A stretch of DNA of 64,000 bases, taken from Emticicia aquatilis. GTDB taxonomy: Bacteria; Bacteroidota; Bacteroidia; Cytophagales; Spirosomataceae. The position numbers and the translations under genes were made by a program. The stretch spans positions 1 to 64,000 of the forward strand of contig NZ_BMKK01000008.1 in NCBI RefSeq assembly GCF_014644295.1. The letters run 5' to 3'. Position 1 is the stretch's first letter. Each line of letters opens with the position of its first letter. Positions 1 to 10,275 of the stretch are shown here, piece after piece. The notes under the pieces are model-generated. The model had not been told where the DNA came from and ran no database searches. It saw only the letters and a program-made list of their open reading frames with translations.

Positions 1-114
1 GGACAACTCCATTTCGCCTTAATAGGGTTCAACCCTACTTCGCTCGGCACATGCAACGTCTCTACAATTGCGAAACAAATCAAAAAAATAATCAAACAAA
101 TCAATTTCAATTAC
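1..114. other. Left-edge spacer with repeat remnant
   Basis: No gene is visible. The stretch holds a short palindrome (AGGGTT c AACCCT at 24-36) and the motif TGCAACGTCTCTAC at 52-65. That motif is the reverse complement of one arm of the palindromic repeat at 53911-53945, so this is probably another, diverged copy of the same dispersed repeat in opposite orientation. No promoter box is clear before the gene starting at 115. Confidence 0.5.
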
Positions 115-3100
115 ATGAAAAAACAGCGTACAACAATCATAAAAGGGCTTTTGAAGTCAGTTTTTATGTTGTTTTTGGTCAATTCACTGTTTGCACAAAC
201 CAAAATCAATGTGTTGGTTTTTAGCAAAACGGCGGCGTTCAGGCATCAGTCTATCGAGGCAGGTAAAAAAGCCTTAGACAAAATGGCTAAAGAAAAAGGC
301 TTTGGCGTGAGTTTTACAGAAGATGCAAGCCTGTTTACGGAAGCAAATTTGAAGAAATTCAATGCCGTTATTTTCTTAAACACAACGGGCGATATTTTGA
401 ATAACGAACAACAAAATTCGTTTGAACGATACATTCAAGCAGGCGGAGGCTATGTGGGTATTCACGCCGCCACTGATACCGAGTATGATTGGCCTTGGTA
501 CAATAAATTGGCAGGTGCATGGTTTCTCGACCACCCAATGCCCAATAATGTGCAAAAAGGTAAGTTTTATGTAACCAAAAAGAACGAACTAACCGCAGGA
601 ATGCCCGACGAGTTTGAGCGTTCGGATGAGTTTTATAGCTTCAAAGATATTTCGCCAAAAATCAATGTGGTTGTAAAAATTGATGAAAAATCTTATCAAG
701 GAGGCAAAAACGGTGCTGACCACCCAATTAGTTGGTTTCAAGAATTCGAGGGCGGACGCTCATTTTATACTGCCATGGGGCATACTGACGAAACTTTCTC
801 AGAGCCACTTTTCTTGAATCATCTTTGGGCGGGTATCAAATACGCTGCGGGTGGCGAAGCACCAAAACCATTAGATTTCTCGAAGGCTCGTCCAGAAGAA
901 AATCGTTTTACAAAAGTTGTTTTAGAAGAAAAACTTGATGAGCCAGTCGAGCTAACTTTACTTGATAACGACCGAGTACTTTTCATCCAACGTAAAGGAG
1001 AAGTAAGACTTTATAACACTAAGACCAAAACCCTTAAAACGATTGCCAAACTTCCTGTGAGCCTAAAATATGTAAATAGAGAAGGAAAAGAATCGGTGGC
1101 TGAAGATGGACTTTTAGGCTTGAATAAAGACCCTAATTTCGCTCAAAATCACTGGATTTACATGTATTATTCTTCTTTAAAAGGTTCATACAACGTACTT
1201 TCAAGATTTACTATGAAAGGCGACGAGATTGATTTGAGTTCTGAAAAAGAAATGCTCAAAGTAGAAACCCAACGTGAAGAATGTTGCCACACGGGTGGCT
1301 CGATTGATTGGGATAAATCGGGAAATTTGTTTCTTTCTACGGGAGATAATACCAATCCTCACGCTTCGAATGGTTATAGCCCAAGCGATGAACGTCCGGG
1401 TAGAAGCCCGTGGGATGCTCAAAAATCTTCGGCCAATACCAACGATTTACGTGGTAAAATTCTTAGAATTAAACCGCAGCCAGATGGCACTTATACCATT
1501 CCAGAAGGAAATCTTTTCCCGAAAGGCATGGAAAAAACTCGACCAGAAATTTACACCATGGGACACCGCAACCCTTACAGAATTGCGGTTGATAAAAGAA
1601 CTGGAAAATTGTATTGGGGCGATGTAGGGCCAGATGCTTCTAAACCAGACCCGAATCGTGGTGCAGCAGGAACTTGTGAGTTTGGACAAGCCTCAGCGGC
1701 TGGAAATTATGGTTGGCCGCATTTTGTGGGCGATAACAAAGCCTATAATAAATTTGATTTTGCGACTAATACTTCTGGTGCTAAGTGGGATTATCTGAAA
1801 CCGATGAATACTTCGCCAAACAACACTGGTTTGATTCAATTACCCGAAGCAAAAGGGGCGATGATTTGGTATTCGTACGCCAACAGTCAAGAATTTCCGT
1901 TACTGGGTGCGGGCGGTTGTAATCCAATGTCAGGTCCAGTTTATTATAAAGACGACTTTGCGACAGCGAATAGAGCATTCCCGAAATATTATGATGGTAA
2001 ACACTTTATCTACGAGTGGATGCGTGGTTGGATTATGGCTGTAAGTTTTGATAAAGACGGAAATTATGCTTCGATGGAGCGTTTTATGCCAAGCTATAAA
2101 TTTAGCAATCCGATGGATATGGAGTTTGCCGATAATGGTGATTTATACATGCTCGAATACGGAAGTGGCTGGTTTACGGCCAATGATGATGCCCGCTTAA
2201 TTCGCATCGAATACAATGGCGGAAATCGTAAGCCACAAATTCAGGTGGCAGCCAACCAAATGGGCGGAGCTATTCCTTTCAACCTAAAATTAAGTGCAAA
2301 AGGCACAACTGATGCCGATGGCGATGCCTTGAAATATACTTGGAAGCTTACTTCAAAAAATGGTTTCGTGAAAGTGATTCCTACGCAAGATGCTAATCTA
2401 ACACTCACAAAGGCTGGTGTTTATAAAGCTACGCTTACAGTTGATGATGGAAAAGGCGGTCTAAATAGCCAATCAATGGAGATTACGGCAGGAAACGAAC
2501 CACCGGTATTGAGTCTTGATATGCCGAAAGCCAATAAGAGTTTTTACATTGCCAATAAATCATTCGACTACGAAATCAAGGTCAAAGATAAAGAAGATGG
2601 TGAGTTGGATAATGGTATTTCGCCTGAAAACGTAGCCGTAAATATTGATTATTTGGCCGAAGGTTTCGATAAAAATATGATTGCTATGGGGCACCGCTCG
2701 GCGGATGCAAGTGCAGCCTACGCCACTGGTAAGAAATTGATTGAAGGCAGTGACTGTATGGCTTGCCACAAAAAAGATTCAAAATCTATCGGACCAGCTT
2801 ACCAAGAAGTGGCCTTGAAATACAAAGGCGATAACAAAGCTCTTGAAACACTTACAAAGAAAATCATTTCGGGTGGAAGTGGCGTTTGGGGTGAAACTGC
2901 CATGGCGGCACACCCGCAAATTTCTACGGCTGATGCCTCTGAAATGGTAAAATATATCTTGAATATCGCCAACGAAAAACCAAAATCTTCATTGCCAGTA
3001 AAAGGTTCATTCACAACTAAAGCCCCTGCATCTGATAAAAACAAGGGTGTATATATTGTGCGTGCTGCCTACGAAGACCAAGGTGCAAATGGTTTACCAG

Positions 3101-3891
3101 CCTTGAAATCGGAGCAAAGTTTTGTGTTGAGAAATTCGAAAATCGACCCGCACGGATTCGATGAATATGTGGATATTAACAAAATGGCTTTTGGTGGAAA
3201 TAACTTGGCAATTCCTTCAAAATCAGGAGCTTACATGATTATGAAGCAAGTTGATTTGACAGGTGTTTCAGAAATCCAAGTAGGAGCAACCGCACCGAAA
3301 CCTCAACTCGGGGCCGTGGGAGGTACGATTGAAGCACGTTTAGGTAGCCCGACTGGTCCATTGCTTGGGCGTTCGGCTTTCTTGGAGCCTTCCGAAAAAA
3401 TGGATTTCACACCAAAAACAGTTTCAGTTCCTATCCAATTGCCAAATAATTTGGATGGTAAACTGCAAGATGTTTATATGCTTTTTACAAATACAAAAGC
3501 AGAATCAGGTTCGCTCATGGTTGTGATGGGTCTTGAATTTAAAATGGCTTATGAAAGCTCATTGAAAGAACCTGTGAAAGTAGAAACATCGGCCGCGAAT
3601 GATTATTTTGTAGGAAAATGGGCAACCAAAATGATTGGTACACCCGCTGGAGATGTTTCGATTGATATTGTATTTGAAAGAAACAATGGTGTGCTTTCGG
3701 GCAAAATGATTTCACAGCAAATGGGAAGTCAAGCCTTCGAAAAAGTTGAAGAAGTTGATGCCGAAAAAGTCAAAGTATTTTTCTCAGCCAATGGTATGAG
3801 CCTCAACATGGAACTCAACAAAGAAGATGCCGATAACCTAAAAGGCAAACTCATGGGTATGATTGAGGTAAAAGGAAGTAGAATAAAATAA
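115..3891 (+). CDS. Secreted ThuA / sugar dehydrogenase / PKD / cytochrome c multidomain protein
   Basis: A 1258-residue secreted protein with an N-terminal signal peptide ending near residue 28. Order of domains: ThuA-like (about 30-245), six-bladed propeller of the glucose/sorbosone dehydrogenase family (about 270-695, containing the QREECCHTGGS segment), a PKD-type domain (about 703-790), a second beta domain, a class I cytochrome c with haem motif CMACH at residues 881-885, a carbohydrate-binding-like beta sandwich (about 1010-1155), and a C-terminal beta domain from about 1160. Comparable ThuA-dehydrogenase-cytochrome fusions are common in Bacteroidota and are thought to oxidise sugars in the periplasm, passing electrons to the attached haem; the substrate is unknown. 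The C-terminal domain is repeated as the separate gene immediately downstream. ATG start is chosen because the signal peptide begins there. Confidence 0.85.
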   Translation: MKKQRTTIIKGLLKSVFMLFLVNSLFAQTKINVLVFSKTAAFRHQSIEAGKKALDKMAKEKGFGVSFTEDASLFTEANLKKFNAVIFLNTTGDILNNEQQNSFERYIQAGGGYVGIHAATDTEYDWPWYNKLAGAWFLDHPMPNNVQKGKFYVTKKNELTAGMPDEFERSDEFYSFKDISPKINVVVKIDEKSYQGGKNGADHPISWFQEFEGGRSFYTAMGHTDETFSEPLFLNHLWAGIKYAAGGEAPKPLDFSKARPEENRFTKVVLEEKLDEPVELTLLDNDRVLFIQRKGEVRLYNTKTKTLKTIAKLPVSLKYVNREGKESVAEDGLLGLNKDPNFAQNHWIYMYYSSLKGSYNVLSRFTMKGDEIDLSSEKEMLKVETQREECCHTGGSIDWDKSGNLFLSTGDNTNPHASNGYSPSDERPGRSPWDAQKSSANTNDLRGKILRIKPQPDGTYTIPEGNLFPKGMEKTRPEIYTMGHRNPYRIAVDKRTGKLYWGDVGPDASKPDPNRGAAGTCEFGQASAAGNYGWPHFVGDNKAYNKFDFATNTSGAKWDYLKPMNTSPNNTGLIQLPEAKGAMIWYSYANSQEFPLLGAGGCNPMSGPVYYKDDFATANRAFPKYYDGKHFIYEWMRGWIMAVSFDKDGNYASMERFMPSYKFSNPMDMEFADNGDLYMLEYGSGWFTANDDARLIRIEYNGGNRKPQIQVAANQMGGAIPFNLKLSAKGTTDADGDALKYTWKLTSKNGFVKVIPTQDANLTLTKAGVYKATLTVDDGKGGLNSQSMEITAGNEPPVLSLDMPKANKSFYIANKSFDYEIKVKDKEDGELDNGISPENVAVNIDYLAEGFDKNMIAMGHRSADASAAYATGKKLIEGSDCMACHKKDSKSIGPAYQEVALKYKGDNKALETLTKKIISGGSGVWGETAMAAHPQISTADASEMVKYILNIANEKPKSSLPVKGSFTTKAPASDKNKGVYIVRAAYEDQGANGLPALKSEQSFVLRNSKIDPHGFDEYVDINKMAFGGNNLAIPSKSGAYMIMKQVDLTGVSEIQVGATAPKPQLGAVGGTIEARLGSPTGPLLGRSAFLEPSEKMDFTPKTVSVPIQLPNNLDGKLQDVYMLFTNTKAESGSLMVVMGLEFKMAYESSLKEPVKVETSAANDYFVGKWATKMIGTPAGDVSIDIVFERNNGVLSGKMISQQMGSQAFEKVEEVDAEKVKVFFSANGMSLNMELNKEDADNLKGKLMGMIEVKGSRIK

Positions 3892-3919
3892 GTATAAACC
3901 TATAAATTAACTAAGTGAA

Positions 3920-4288
3920 ATGAAAAAACTAAGTGTTCTTGTCGTGCTTTTTGTATTGGGTTTGTCGTTCAATACTTTTGCTCAGACCAATTTTTTTGAA
4001 GCAAAATGGGAAATTACGGTCGCAGGTACACCAAATGGTGATGCCAAGTTTGTAACAAAACTCGAAAGAAAAGATGGAAAGTTAGGCGGAGAATTGTCGT
4101 TGCCAGCCGATGCCTCTGCTCCAAAAATTCCGATTACAAATATTGAAGAATCAGCCGATAAAATTATCATTTTCTTTTCGGCTCAAGGCTACGATGTAAA
4201 TGTTGAACTTACAAAAGTGGATGACAATAATTTGAAAGGCACATTGATGAATATGTTCGAGGCAAAAGCCATAAGGGTGAAAGAGTAA
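3920..4288 (+). CDS. Small secreted protein equal to the C-terminal domain of the preceding protein
   Basis: A 122-residue protein with a clear signal peptide (ends near NTFAQ, residue 22) followed by one beta-rich domain. It lines up with residues about 1165-1258 of the gene 28 bp upstream: both have F..KW...GTP.GD near the start, a G.LSG/GGEL strand, I/VFFSA.G in the middle, and DNLKG.LM at the end. It therefore looks like a detached paralogue of that domain. Probably co-transcribed with the upstream gene and followed by a strong terminator hairpin. Function is not known; ligand binding or accessory stabilisation of the dehydrogenase is a guess. Confidence 0.75.
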   Translation: MKKLSVLVVLFVLGLSFNTFAQTNFFEAKWEITVAGTPNGDAKFVTKLERKDGKLGGELSLPADASAPKIPITNIEESADKIIIFFSAQGYDVNVELTKVDDNNLKGTLMNMFEAKAIRVKE

Positions 4289-4330
4289 TAAAGCCCACAG
4301 TCAATAGTAAATGTTGACTGCCTGTCAGAT

Positions 4331-4374
4331 TATAAACAAAAAGAACGGTCATTCGGTCGTTCTTTTTGTTTATA
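4331..4374 (+). terminator. Rho-independent-type terminator
   Basis: A 17-bp perfect stem (4331-4347 with 4358-4374) around a 10-nt loop; the right arm contains the run TTCTTTTTG. It closes the two-gene unit 115-4288. Confidence 0.75.
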
Positions 4375-4444
4375 ACTAATTTCAAAAGGATAATAGAAAC
4401 TTTCTAAATAAGCTTGGGGTTCTTATGGAAAGAGATTACACTGA

Positions 4445-5437
4445 ATGACAAAAATACCATTATCAGTTTTAGAATTGGCTACAGTAGTAGAAGGTGGCAC
4501 TCACCAAACTGCCATAGCAAACACCGTAGAAATTGCTAAAAACGCCGAAAATTTAGGCTATAAACGTATTTGGATGGCCGAACACCACAATATGGAATAT
4601 ATTGCGAGTTCGGCAACATCGGTTTTGATTGGTCATGTAGCAGGAAAAACCAATACGATTCGAGTAGGTTCGGGCGGAATCATGCTACCCAATCATAGCC
4701 CATTAGTGATTGCCGAACAATTTGGTACTTTGGAGACAATTTATCCTAATCGCATAGATTTGGGTCTGGGCAGAGCACCAGGTTCTGACCAACTCACAGC
4801 AATGGCATTGCGTAGAAATCAAGAAACTGCCCATAATTTCCCCGAAGACGTAAGGCAGTTACAAACTTATTTTAGTGACGATAATTGCGACGCCCGAGTC
4901 AGAGCATTCCCAGGCGAAGGATTGAATATTCCGCTTTGGATATTGGGGTCAAGTACCGATAGTGCATATTTAGCTGCCGAAATGGGGCTTCCTTATGCTT
5001 TTGCTTCTCATTTTGCACCAGCACAATTTCGGACGGCTATCAAAATCTATCGCAACAATTTCAAGCCTTCAGAGGTTTTGCACAAACCTTACGTAATGGC
5101 GTGTGTAAATGTGCTTGCCGCCAACACTGATGAAGAAGCCAATGAATTATTGGCCAGTTTAATCAATTTATTTGTTGGAATCATTACCAATAAACGCAAA
5201 CCACTCAAACCTGCAGGAAAATTGCCCGAAGTTTATCAAATTCCAGAAGTCAGACAAGCCGTAAATAACATGCTTGCCTGTACATTTTACGGAAGCAAAG
5301 AAACCCTCAACAAAAATCTTTCAGCTTTTATCGAAGAAACAGAAGTTGATGAGCTAATGGTGGCGTCGCATATTTTTGATTTAGACGCCAAGCTAAAATC
5401 ATTTTCTATTTTGCGTGATGCTTTGAGCGATAATTGA
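4445..5437 (+). CDS. Luciferase-like (LLM class) flavin-dependent oxidoreductase
   Basis: A 330-residue cytoplasmic protein of the bacterial luciferase-like monooxygenase superfamily, closest in character to the YhbW type (group 1). Visible signatures are the early AEHHNM motif, [16 protein letters not shown], and [10 protein letters not shown], the usual TIM-barrel elements that hold reduced flavin. It has no signal peptide and is isolated between a terminator upstream and one downstream, so it is probably a single-gene unit. Substrate and whether FMNH2 or F420 is used cannot be read from the sequence; FMN is expected in this phylum. Confidence 0.85.
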   Translation: MTKIPLSVLELATVVEGGTHQTAIANTVEIAKNAENLGYKRIWMAEHHNMEYIASSATSVLIGHVAGKTNTIRVGSGGIMLPNHSPLVIAEQFGTLETIYPNRIDLGLGRAPGSDQLTAMALRRNQETAHNFPEDVRQLQTYFSDDNCDARVRAFPGEGLNIPLWILGSSTDSAYLAAEMGLPYAFASHFAPAQFRTAIKIYRNNFKPSEVLHKPYVMACVNVLAANTDEEANELLASLINLFVGIITNKRKPLKPAGKLPEVYQIPEVRQAVNNMLACTFYGSKETLNKNLSAFIEETEVDELMVASHIFDLDAKLKSFSILRDALSDN

Positions 5438-5467
5438 TTATAAGTATTAAGAACTATTTAATTGATA

Positions 5468-5592
5468 GTATTTTACCACAGAGGTACACGAAGTACAACA
5501 CGGAGTTACACAAAGAAAAAATAGAAAAACTCTGTGAAACTCTGTAATTTTTAAACTTTAGGCAACTCCGTGGCGACCGACGCTCGGTAAAA
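5468..5592. repeat. Dispersed palindromic repeat, CACAGAG/ACGGAGTT type
   Basis: About 125 bp bounded by TTTTACC (5471-5477) and its complement GGTAAAA (5586-5592). Inside are inverted motifs: ACCACAGAG and ACGGAGTT on the left, CTCTGTG twice and AACTCCGTGG on the right. It has no coding content. This kind of intergenic element is widespread in Bacteroidota; no second copy is seen in the window. Confidence 0.6.
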
Positions 5593-5643
5593 AAATATTA
5601 TCAATTTAATTTTTACCATCACTTAGAATAAATAATTACAATC

Positions 5644-5680
5644 AAAGAGCTGGGTAGTCGTAACTCAGCTCTTTTGTTTT
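5644..5680 (+). terminator. Terminator after the luciferase-like gene
   Basis: Stem AAAGAGCTG (5644-5652) with CAGCTCTTT (5666-5674), 13-nt loop, followed by a T-rich tail. Confidence 0.6.
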
Positions 5681-5717
5681 AGACCTCTGTTTGATTTTTG
5701 TAAGTTTTGATTTGAAT

Positions 5718-5753
5718 TTTGTTTAATATACTCATGCCAAAGCAGTAATTTTG
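5718..5753 (+). promoter_or_regulatory. Putative Bacteroidota promoter for 5784
   Basis: TAATTTTG at 5746-5753 fits the TAnnTTTG -7 box and TTTG at 5718-5721 could be the -33 element. The 24-nt spacing is slightly longer than usual. The predicted leader is about 25 nt. Confidence 0.4.
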
Positions 5754-5783
5754 TAATAGAAAACAGACCTATTTTTTATTAGA

Positions 5784-6551
5784 ATGAACTACCTAAACAA
5801 AACTCCTCTTTGCCTAAAAACAGCCCTATTACTTCTTTTTTGTAATACTGCAATTTTTGCTCAAAAAGCAGATTCACTCAAAAAAACTGAACCGTTGCAT
5901 GCTTCCGCTAATATTCAAATTACGAATAATGGCGTATCGCTTTTCCCTAATTTAATGCTCGGTAAACCTGCCACGATTATCAATTTGACAGTTGGGAAAA
6001 AGCATATTTTCTTTGAACCTGAGCTTCGTTGGAGACTCAACGGAGAGCCGTGGTCATACATTTTTTGGCTGAGATACCGCTCGAAACGTACTGAACATTT
6101 TAGCTGGCACGTAGGAGCTCATCCTTCGTATGTTATTCGCCCAAGCCAAGTGACAATCAACGGAAACTTAGAAAATAGATGGGTGGCAAATAGGTTTTTG
6201 GCGGCCGAATTTGTGCCTGTTTGGCATCATTCCGCCAAGTTTTCGTTGGGTTTACATATATTAGGCTCAAAAGGCTTAGATAAAAATTATGGAGTTCAGA
6301 AAAGTACTTATGTTTCGCTCCAACCACGCTTTCCAAATATCGGAATCTCAAAAAACTATTATTTAGGCTTTTTTCCACAAGTGTTTCATCTGACTTTAGA
6401 TGATAAAAAAGGCTATTATTACAGCCACATGATAATTATCAACAAGAAAAAAATGCCCGTTTATCTCTCATCAATATTTACCTATAAATTGAATTCTACG
6501 ATTGCGGGTGATAATGTTGTTTGGAATGTTGCACTGAATGTAAAACTGTAA
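5784..6551 (+). CDS. Predicted envelope beta-barrel-like protein, paralogue of 19549-20310
   Basis: A 255-residue protein with a signal peptide (ends near IFAQ, residue 27) and a body of alternating aromatic and polar residues as in small outer-membrane barrels. No named family is recognised. It is clearly homologous to the protein at 19549-20310: both have ITNNG/FTNNG..(L/I)(F/I)P near the start, then (I/V)NL, F.FEP/FDP, and WLRYR in the same order, and both end in a WN...N strand. The gene sits 4 bp upstream of an AraC regulator, so the two are probably one transcript. The paralogue also lies next to an AraC gene, which suggests the barrel is a regulated import or surface component. Confidence 0.6.
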   Translation: MNYLNKTPLCLKTALLLLFCNTAIFAQKADSLKKTEPLHASANIQITNNGVSLFPNLMLGKPATIINLTVGKKHIFFEPELRWRLNGEPWSYIFWLRYRSKRTEHFSWHVGAHPSYVIRPSQVTINGNLENRWVANRFLAAEFVPVWHHSAKFSLGLHILGSKGLDKNYGVQKSTYVSLQPRFPNIGISKNYYLGFFPQVFHLTLDDKKGYYYSHMIIINKKKMPVYLSSIFTYKLNSTIAGDNVVWNVALNVKL

Positions 6552-6555
6552 AATT

Positions 6556-7449
6556 ATGAATAGTGGTTTCGAGTCCTTAGAAGATTTTTATAAACGCAAA
6601 TTCGATTGGATTCCCGAAAATCTGAGTAAAGACATCGGGCATGTGAATGTGTTTCGTTTGCCACATCCTGCCAACAAGCCCGTACCGTATCGCCGCCGTG
6701 ATTTTTTCAAAGTTACACTGTGCCGAGGCAACAGCCGTATTCATTATGCCGATAAAGTTTTTTCGTTTGAGAAACAAGCCCTTGTTTTCTCTAATCCTTT
6801 CATCCCATATAAGTGGGAGCATATCGAAACAGAGGTTTCTGGTTTTTATGTAATTTTCAATGCCAATTTTTTTAATCAATTCGGCAATCTGATACAGTAT
6901 GAAGTTTTTCAACCTGCGGGTACGCATGTCTTTGAATTAGACGATGCCCAGTTTGACTATTTGTGTGGAATCTTTGGGAAAATAGAAACCGAATTGAGTT
7001 CGGAGTATATTCATAAGTACGATGCTATCAGAAATCAGATTTATGAACTGATACATTTTGCCATGAAAACCCGCCCTTCAACACTCATTGAGCAGTTACC
7101 AATCAATGCTTCACAACGAATCTATTGGTTGTTTTTGGAATTACTCGAACGCCAGTTTCCGATTGACGAAAACCATACTGAAATTAAACTAAGAACCGCC
7201 TCCGATTTTGCCGACCAGCTCAATGTTCATGTCAACCATCTCAATCGGGCAGTAAAAGAAACAAGTGGCAAGACTACTTCAAATCTAATCGGTGAACGGC
7301 TTTTGCAAGAAGCCAAAATCATGCTCAAACAAAGTAAATGGAATGTTTCGGAGATAGCTTATTCGCTTGGTTTTCAGGAAGTTACACATTTTAATAATTT
7401 CTTTAAAAAACATACAGAAATGAGTCCAGTGAAGTTTAGGAAAAGTTAA
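6556..7449 (+). CDS. AraC-family transcriptional regulator
   Basis: A 297-residue regulator. The N-terminal half (about 25-160) is a cupin-like ligand-binding domain with the typical F.K..LC.G......D....F.....VFSNP pattern. The C-terminal 100 residues hold two helix-turn-helix units, ending with the second-HTH signature IAYSLGFQEVTHFNNFFKK and a final SPVKFR. It follows the envelope-protein gene by 4 bp and precedes an NTF2-like gene and an aldo/keto reductase, an arrangement often seen where AraC proteins control small redox operons. The effector is unknown. Confidence 0.9.
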   Translation: MNSGFESLEDFYKRKFDWIPENLSKDIGHVNVFRLPHPANKPVPYRRRDFFKVTLCRGNSRIHYADKVFSFEKQALVFSNPFIPYKWEHIETEVSGFYVIFNANFFNQFGNLIQYEVFQPAGTHVFELDDAQFDYLCGIFGKIETELSSEYIHKYDAIRNQIYELIHFAMKTRPSTLIEQLPINASQRIYWLFLELLERQFPIDENHTEIKLRTASDFADQLNVHVNHLNRAVKETSGKTTSNLIGERLLQEAKIMLKQSKWNVSEIAYSLGFQEVTHFNNFFKKHTEMSPVKFRKS

Positions 7450-7473
7450 AAAATCCGATGGATGCACGCAAAA

Positions 7474-7938
7474 ATGAAACGATTCATAACACTATTGCTT
7501 CCGATAATCATTTTTAATACAAGCATCCCTTATTCACAAACAAGCTTAAAAGTAAAAGGTTTAATGGAAATAGAAATTAATAAATCAGAAATTCTTGATG
7601 TAACTCGGCAACTAAAACAGTTGATGATTGATAAGAATTTAGTTGAGTTGAACAAAATTTTAGATTCACATTTTACGCTTACGCACATCACAGGATATGT
7701 GCAGTCAAAAGAAGAATGGTTCTCGGAGATTGAAAGTGAAAGAATGAAATATTATTCGTACAAAGAAGTAAAAAATACGATAAAAATTGAGGATGATAAA
7801 GCCACGTTTGTTAGTCAAAATCTGTTTGATGCTCGAATTTGGGGTTCACGAAATACTTGGCGTTTGCAGCAAATAATGCAGCTTGAAAAACGTAAAGACA
7901 AGTGGATTATCTTGAAATCGGTAGCCACTACATTTTAA
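7474..7938 (+). CDS. Secreted NTF2-like (DUF4440-type) protein
   Basis: A protein of about 154 residues with a hydrophobic signal segment (RFITLLLPIIIF) and a mature domain of the NTF2/SnoaL fold: an N-terminal helix pair, LDSHFTLTHITGYVQSKEEW, then strands with TFVSQNLFDARIWG and WRLQQIMQLEKR. I chose the ATG at 7474 because it gives a normal signal peptide (MKRF...); an ATG at 7462 is in frame. These proteins are rarely catalytically understood; location between an AraC regulator and an aldo/keto reductase suggests a shared stress or detoxification role (inference). Confidence 0.75.
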   Translation: MKRFITLLLPIIIFNTSIPYSQTSLKVKGLMEIEINKSEILDVTRQLKQLMIDKNLVELNKILDSHFTLTHITGYVQSKEEWFSEIESERMKYYSYKEVKNTIKIEDDKATFVSQNLFDARIWGSRNTWRLQQIMQLEKRKDKWIILKSVATTF

Positions 7939-7948
7939 AAATGATTAA

Positions 7949-8944
<996 letters not shown>

Positions 8945-8963
8945 TTATTTTGTGCTTACCTTT

Positions 8964-9004
8964 GCTTGTTCGATAGACTTTGGGCTGTCGAACAAGCCTT
9001 TTTA
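8964..9004 (+). terminator. Terminator after the aldo/keto reductase
   Basis: Ten-base-pair stem GCTTGTTCGA (8964-8973) with TCGAACAAGC (8988-8997), then CTTTTTACTT. It separates the reductase operon from the efflux gene starting at 9022. Confidence 0.65.
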
Positions 9005-9021
9005 CTTATACTTTCTACCGA

Positions 9022-10227
9022 ATGAATAATAATCGTTTTTTATTAATTCTTATACTTGGTTTACTTTCTGCCATCGGGCCATTTTCGATTGATACCTATT
9101 TGTCGGGTTTTCCGAGTATCGCTGCTGATTTGAAAGTTACCGTAGATGATGTATCTTACTCTTTATCAAGTTTTTTTATTGGTATTTCAGTAGGTCAACT
9201 AATTTATGGCCCTTTACTCGACCGTTTTGGGCGTAAGATACCTTTAATCGTTGGCTTGGTTATATACTTTGTAGCATCTGTAGGTTGTGCATTGGCCACT
9301 TCGATAGAAATGCTAATCGCTCTACGTTTCTTGCAAGCTTTAGGTGGTTGTGTGGGTATGGTCGCTCCACGAGCCATCGTAAGAGATAGTTTTCCTGTGC
9401 AGGAAAGTGCCAAAATCTTTTCTACACTTATTCTAATCTTAGGCGTTTCGCCTATTATTGCTCCTACGGTTGGTAGCTATATGATTACGGCTATGGGGTG
9501 GCATTCGGTATTTTGGTTGCAAGGTGGCATGGGTTTGTTATTATTTTTGGCAGTAGTTTTTTTCTTGGCCGAAAGCAAAAATCCAGATGAAAGTATTTCA
9601 CTAAAGCCCCAACATATTATACCGAGTTTCTTTAATATTTTCCGAAATCCGCAGTTTTTTACTTATGCCTTTGCGGGTTCGATGGTTTCGGGTGGGGTTT
9701 ATGCTTATTTATCAGGCTCACCGTTTGTGTTCATGAAAATGTATCACGTTACGGAGCAACAATATGGTTGGATATTTGGCTTCTTGGCGGGTGGACTGAT
9801 TTTGAGCAGTCAGCTCAACAACTTTGCTCTTAAAACATTTCGCTCCGAACAAATTGTTAGGGTTGTATTAACTACACAAACCATTATTGGCTGCGTATTG
9901 TGTATAGGAAGTGCGTTTGATTGGTTAAATCTTTACAGCATGATTATGCTGATATTCTTATTTTTATGTTGTCAAGGGTTTAGTTTTCCAAATGCCTCGG
10001 CACTCTCATTAGTACCTTTCTCGAAGGAAGCAGGAAGGGCATCTGCACTTTTAGGGGCAATTCAGATGGGAATAGGCTCATTATCTGCGGCTTTAGTTGG
10101 AGCATTGAGTGACGGAACAAGTTTGCCAATGACCGCCGTGATGGCAGCTTGTGCAGTGCTTGGATTAACTATTTTTAGAGTTGGAAGAATGATTTTGGAG
10201 AAAAATGATAAAGTTGCTTTGGGGTAG
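9022..10227 (+). CDS. Bcr/CflA-family MFS drug efflux transporter
   Basis: A protein of 401 residues with about 12 membrane segments. Segment 1 carries the Bcr/CflA signature (SAIGPFSIDTYLSGFPSIAA) and the loop between segments 2 and 3 has GPLLDRFGRK, the MFS motif A. Segment 4 contains RFLQALGGCVGMVAPRAIVRD, shown here only in part. The ATG at 9022 is chosen over an in-frame TTG at 8980 because the longer form would add a polar tail overlapping the upstream terminator. Expected to export small toxic compounds in exchange for protons across the inner membrane. Confidence 0.88.
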   Translation: MNNNRFLLILILGLLSAIGPFSIDTYLSGFPSIAADLKVTVDDVSYSLSSFFIGISVGQLIYGPLLDRFGRKIPLIVGLVIYFVASVGCALATSIEMLIALRFLQALGGCVGMVAPRAIVRDSFPVQESAKIFSTLILILGVSPIIAPTVGSYMITAMGWHSVFWLQGGMGLLLFLAVVFFLAESKNPDESISLKPQHIIPSFFNIFRNPQFFTYAFAGSMVSGGVYAYLSGSPFVFMKMYHVTEQQYGWIFGFLAGGLILSSQLNNFALKTFRSEQIVRVVLTTQTIIGCVLCIGSAFDWLNLYSMIMLIFLFLCCQGFSFPNASALSLVPFSKEAGRASALLGAIQMGIGSLSAALVGALSDGTSLPMTAVMAACAVLGLTIFRVGRMILEKNDKVALG

Positions 10228-10275
10228 AAATATAGCCGAGCGACGAAACCAATGCTCAGCTATCATTAATTCAAA

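Larger units (their letters stand above)
5438..5783. other. Gene-free spacer, 346 bp
   Basis: No gene. It holds a dispersed palindromic repeat (5468-5592), a terminator hairpin (5644-5680) for the upstream gene, and a likely promoter box (TAATTTTG at 5746-5753) for the downstream gene. Confidence 0.7.
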
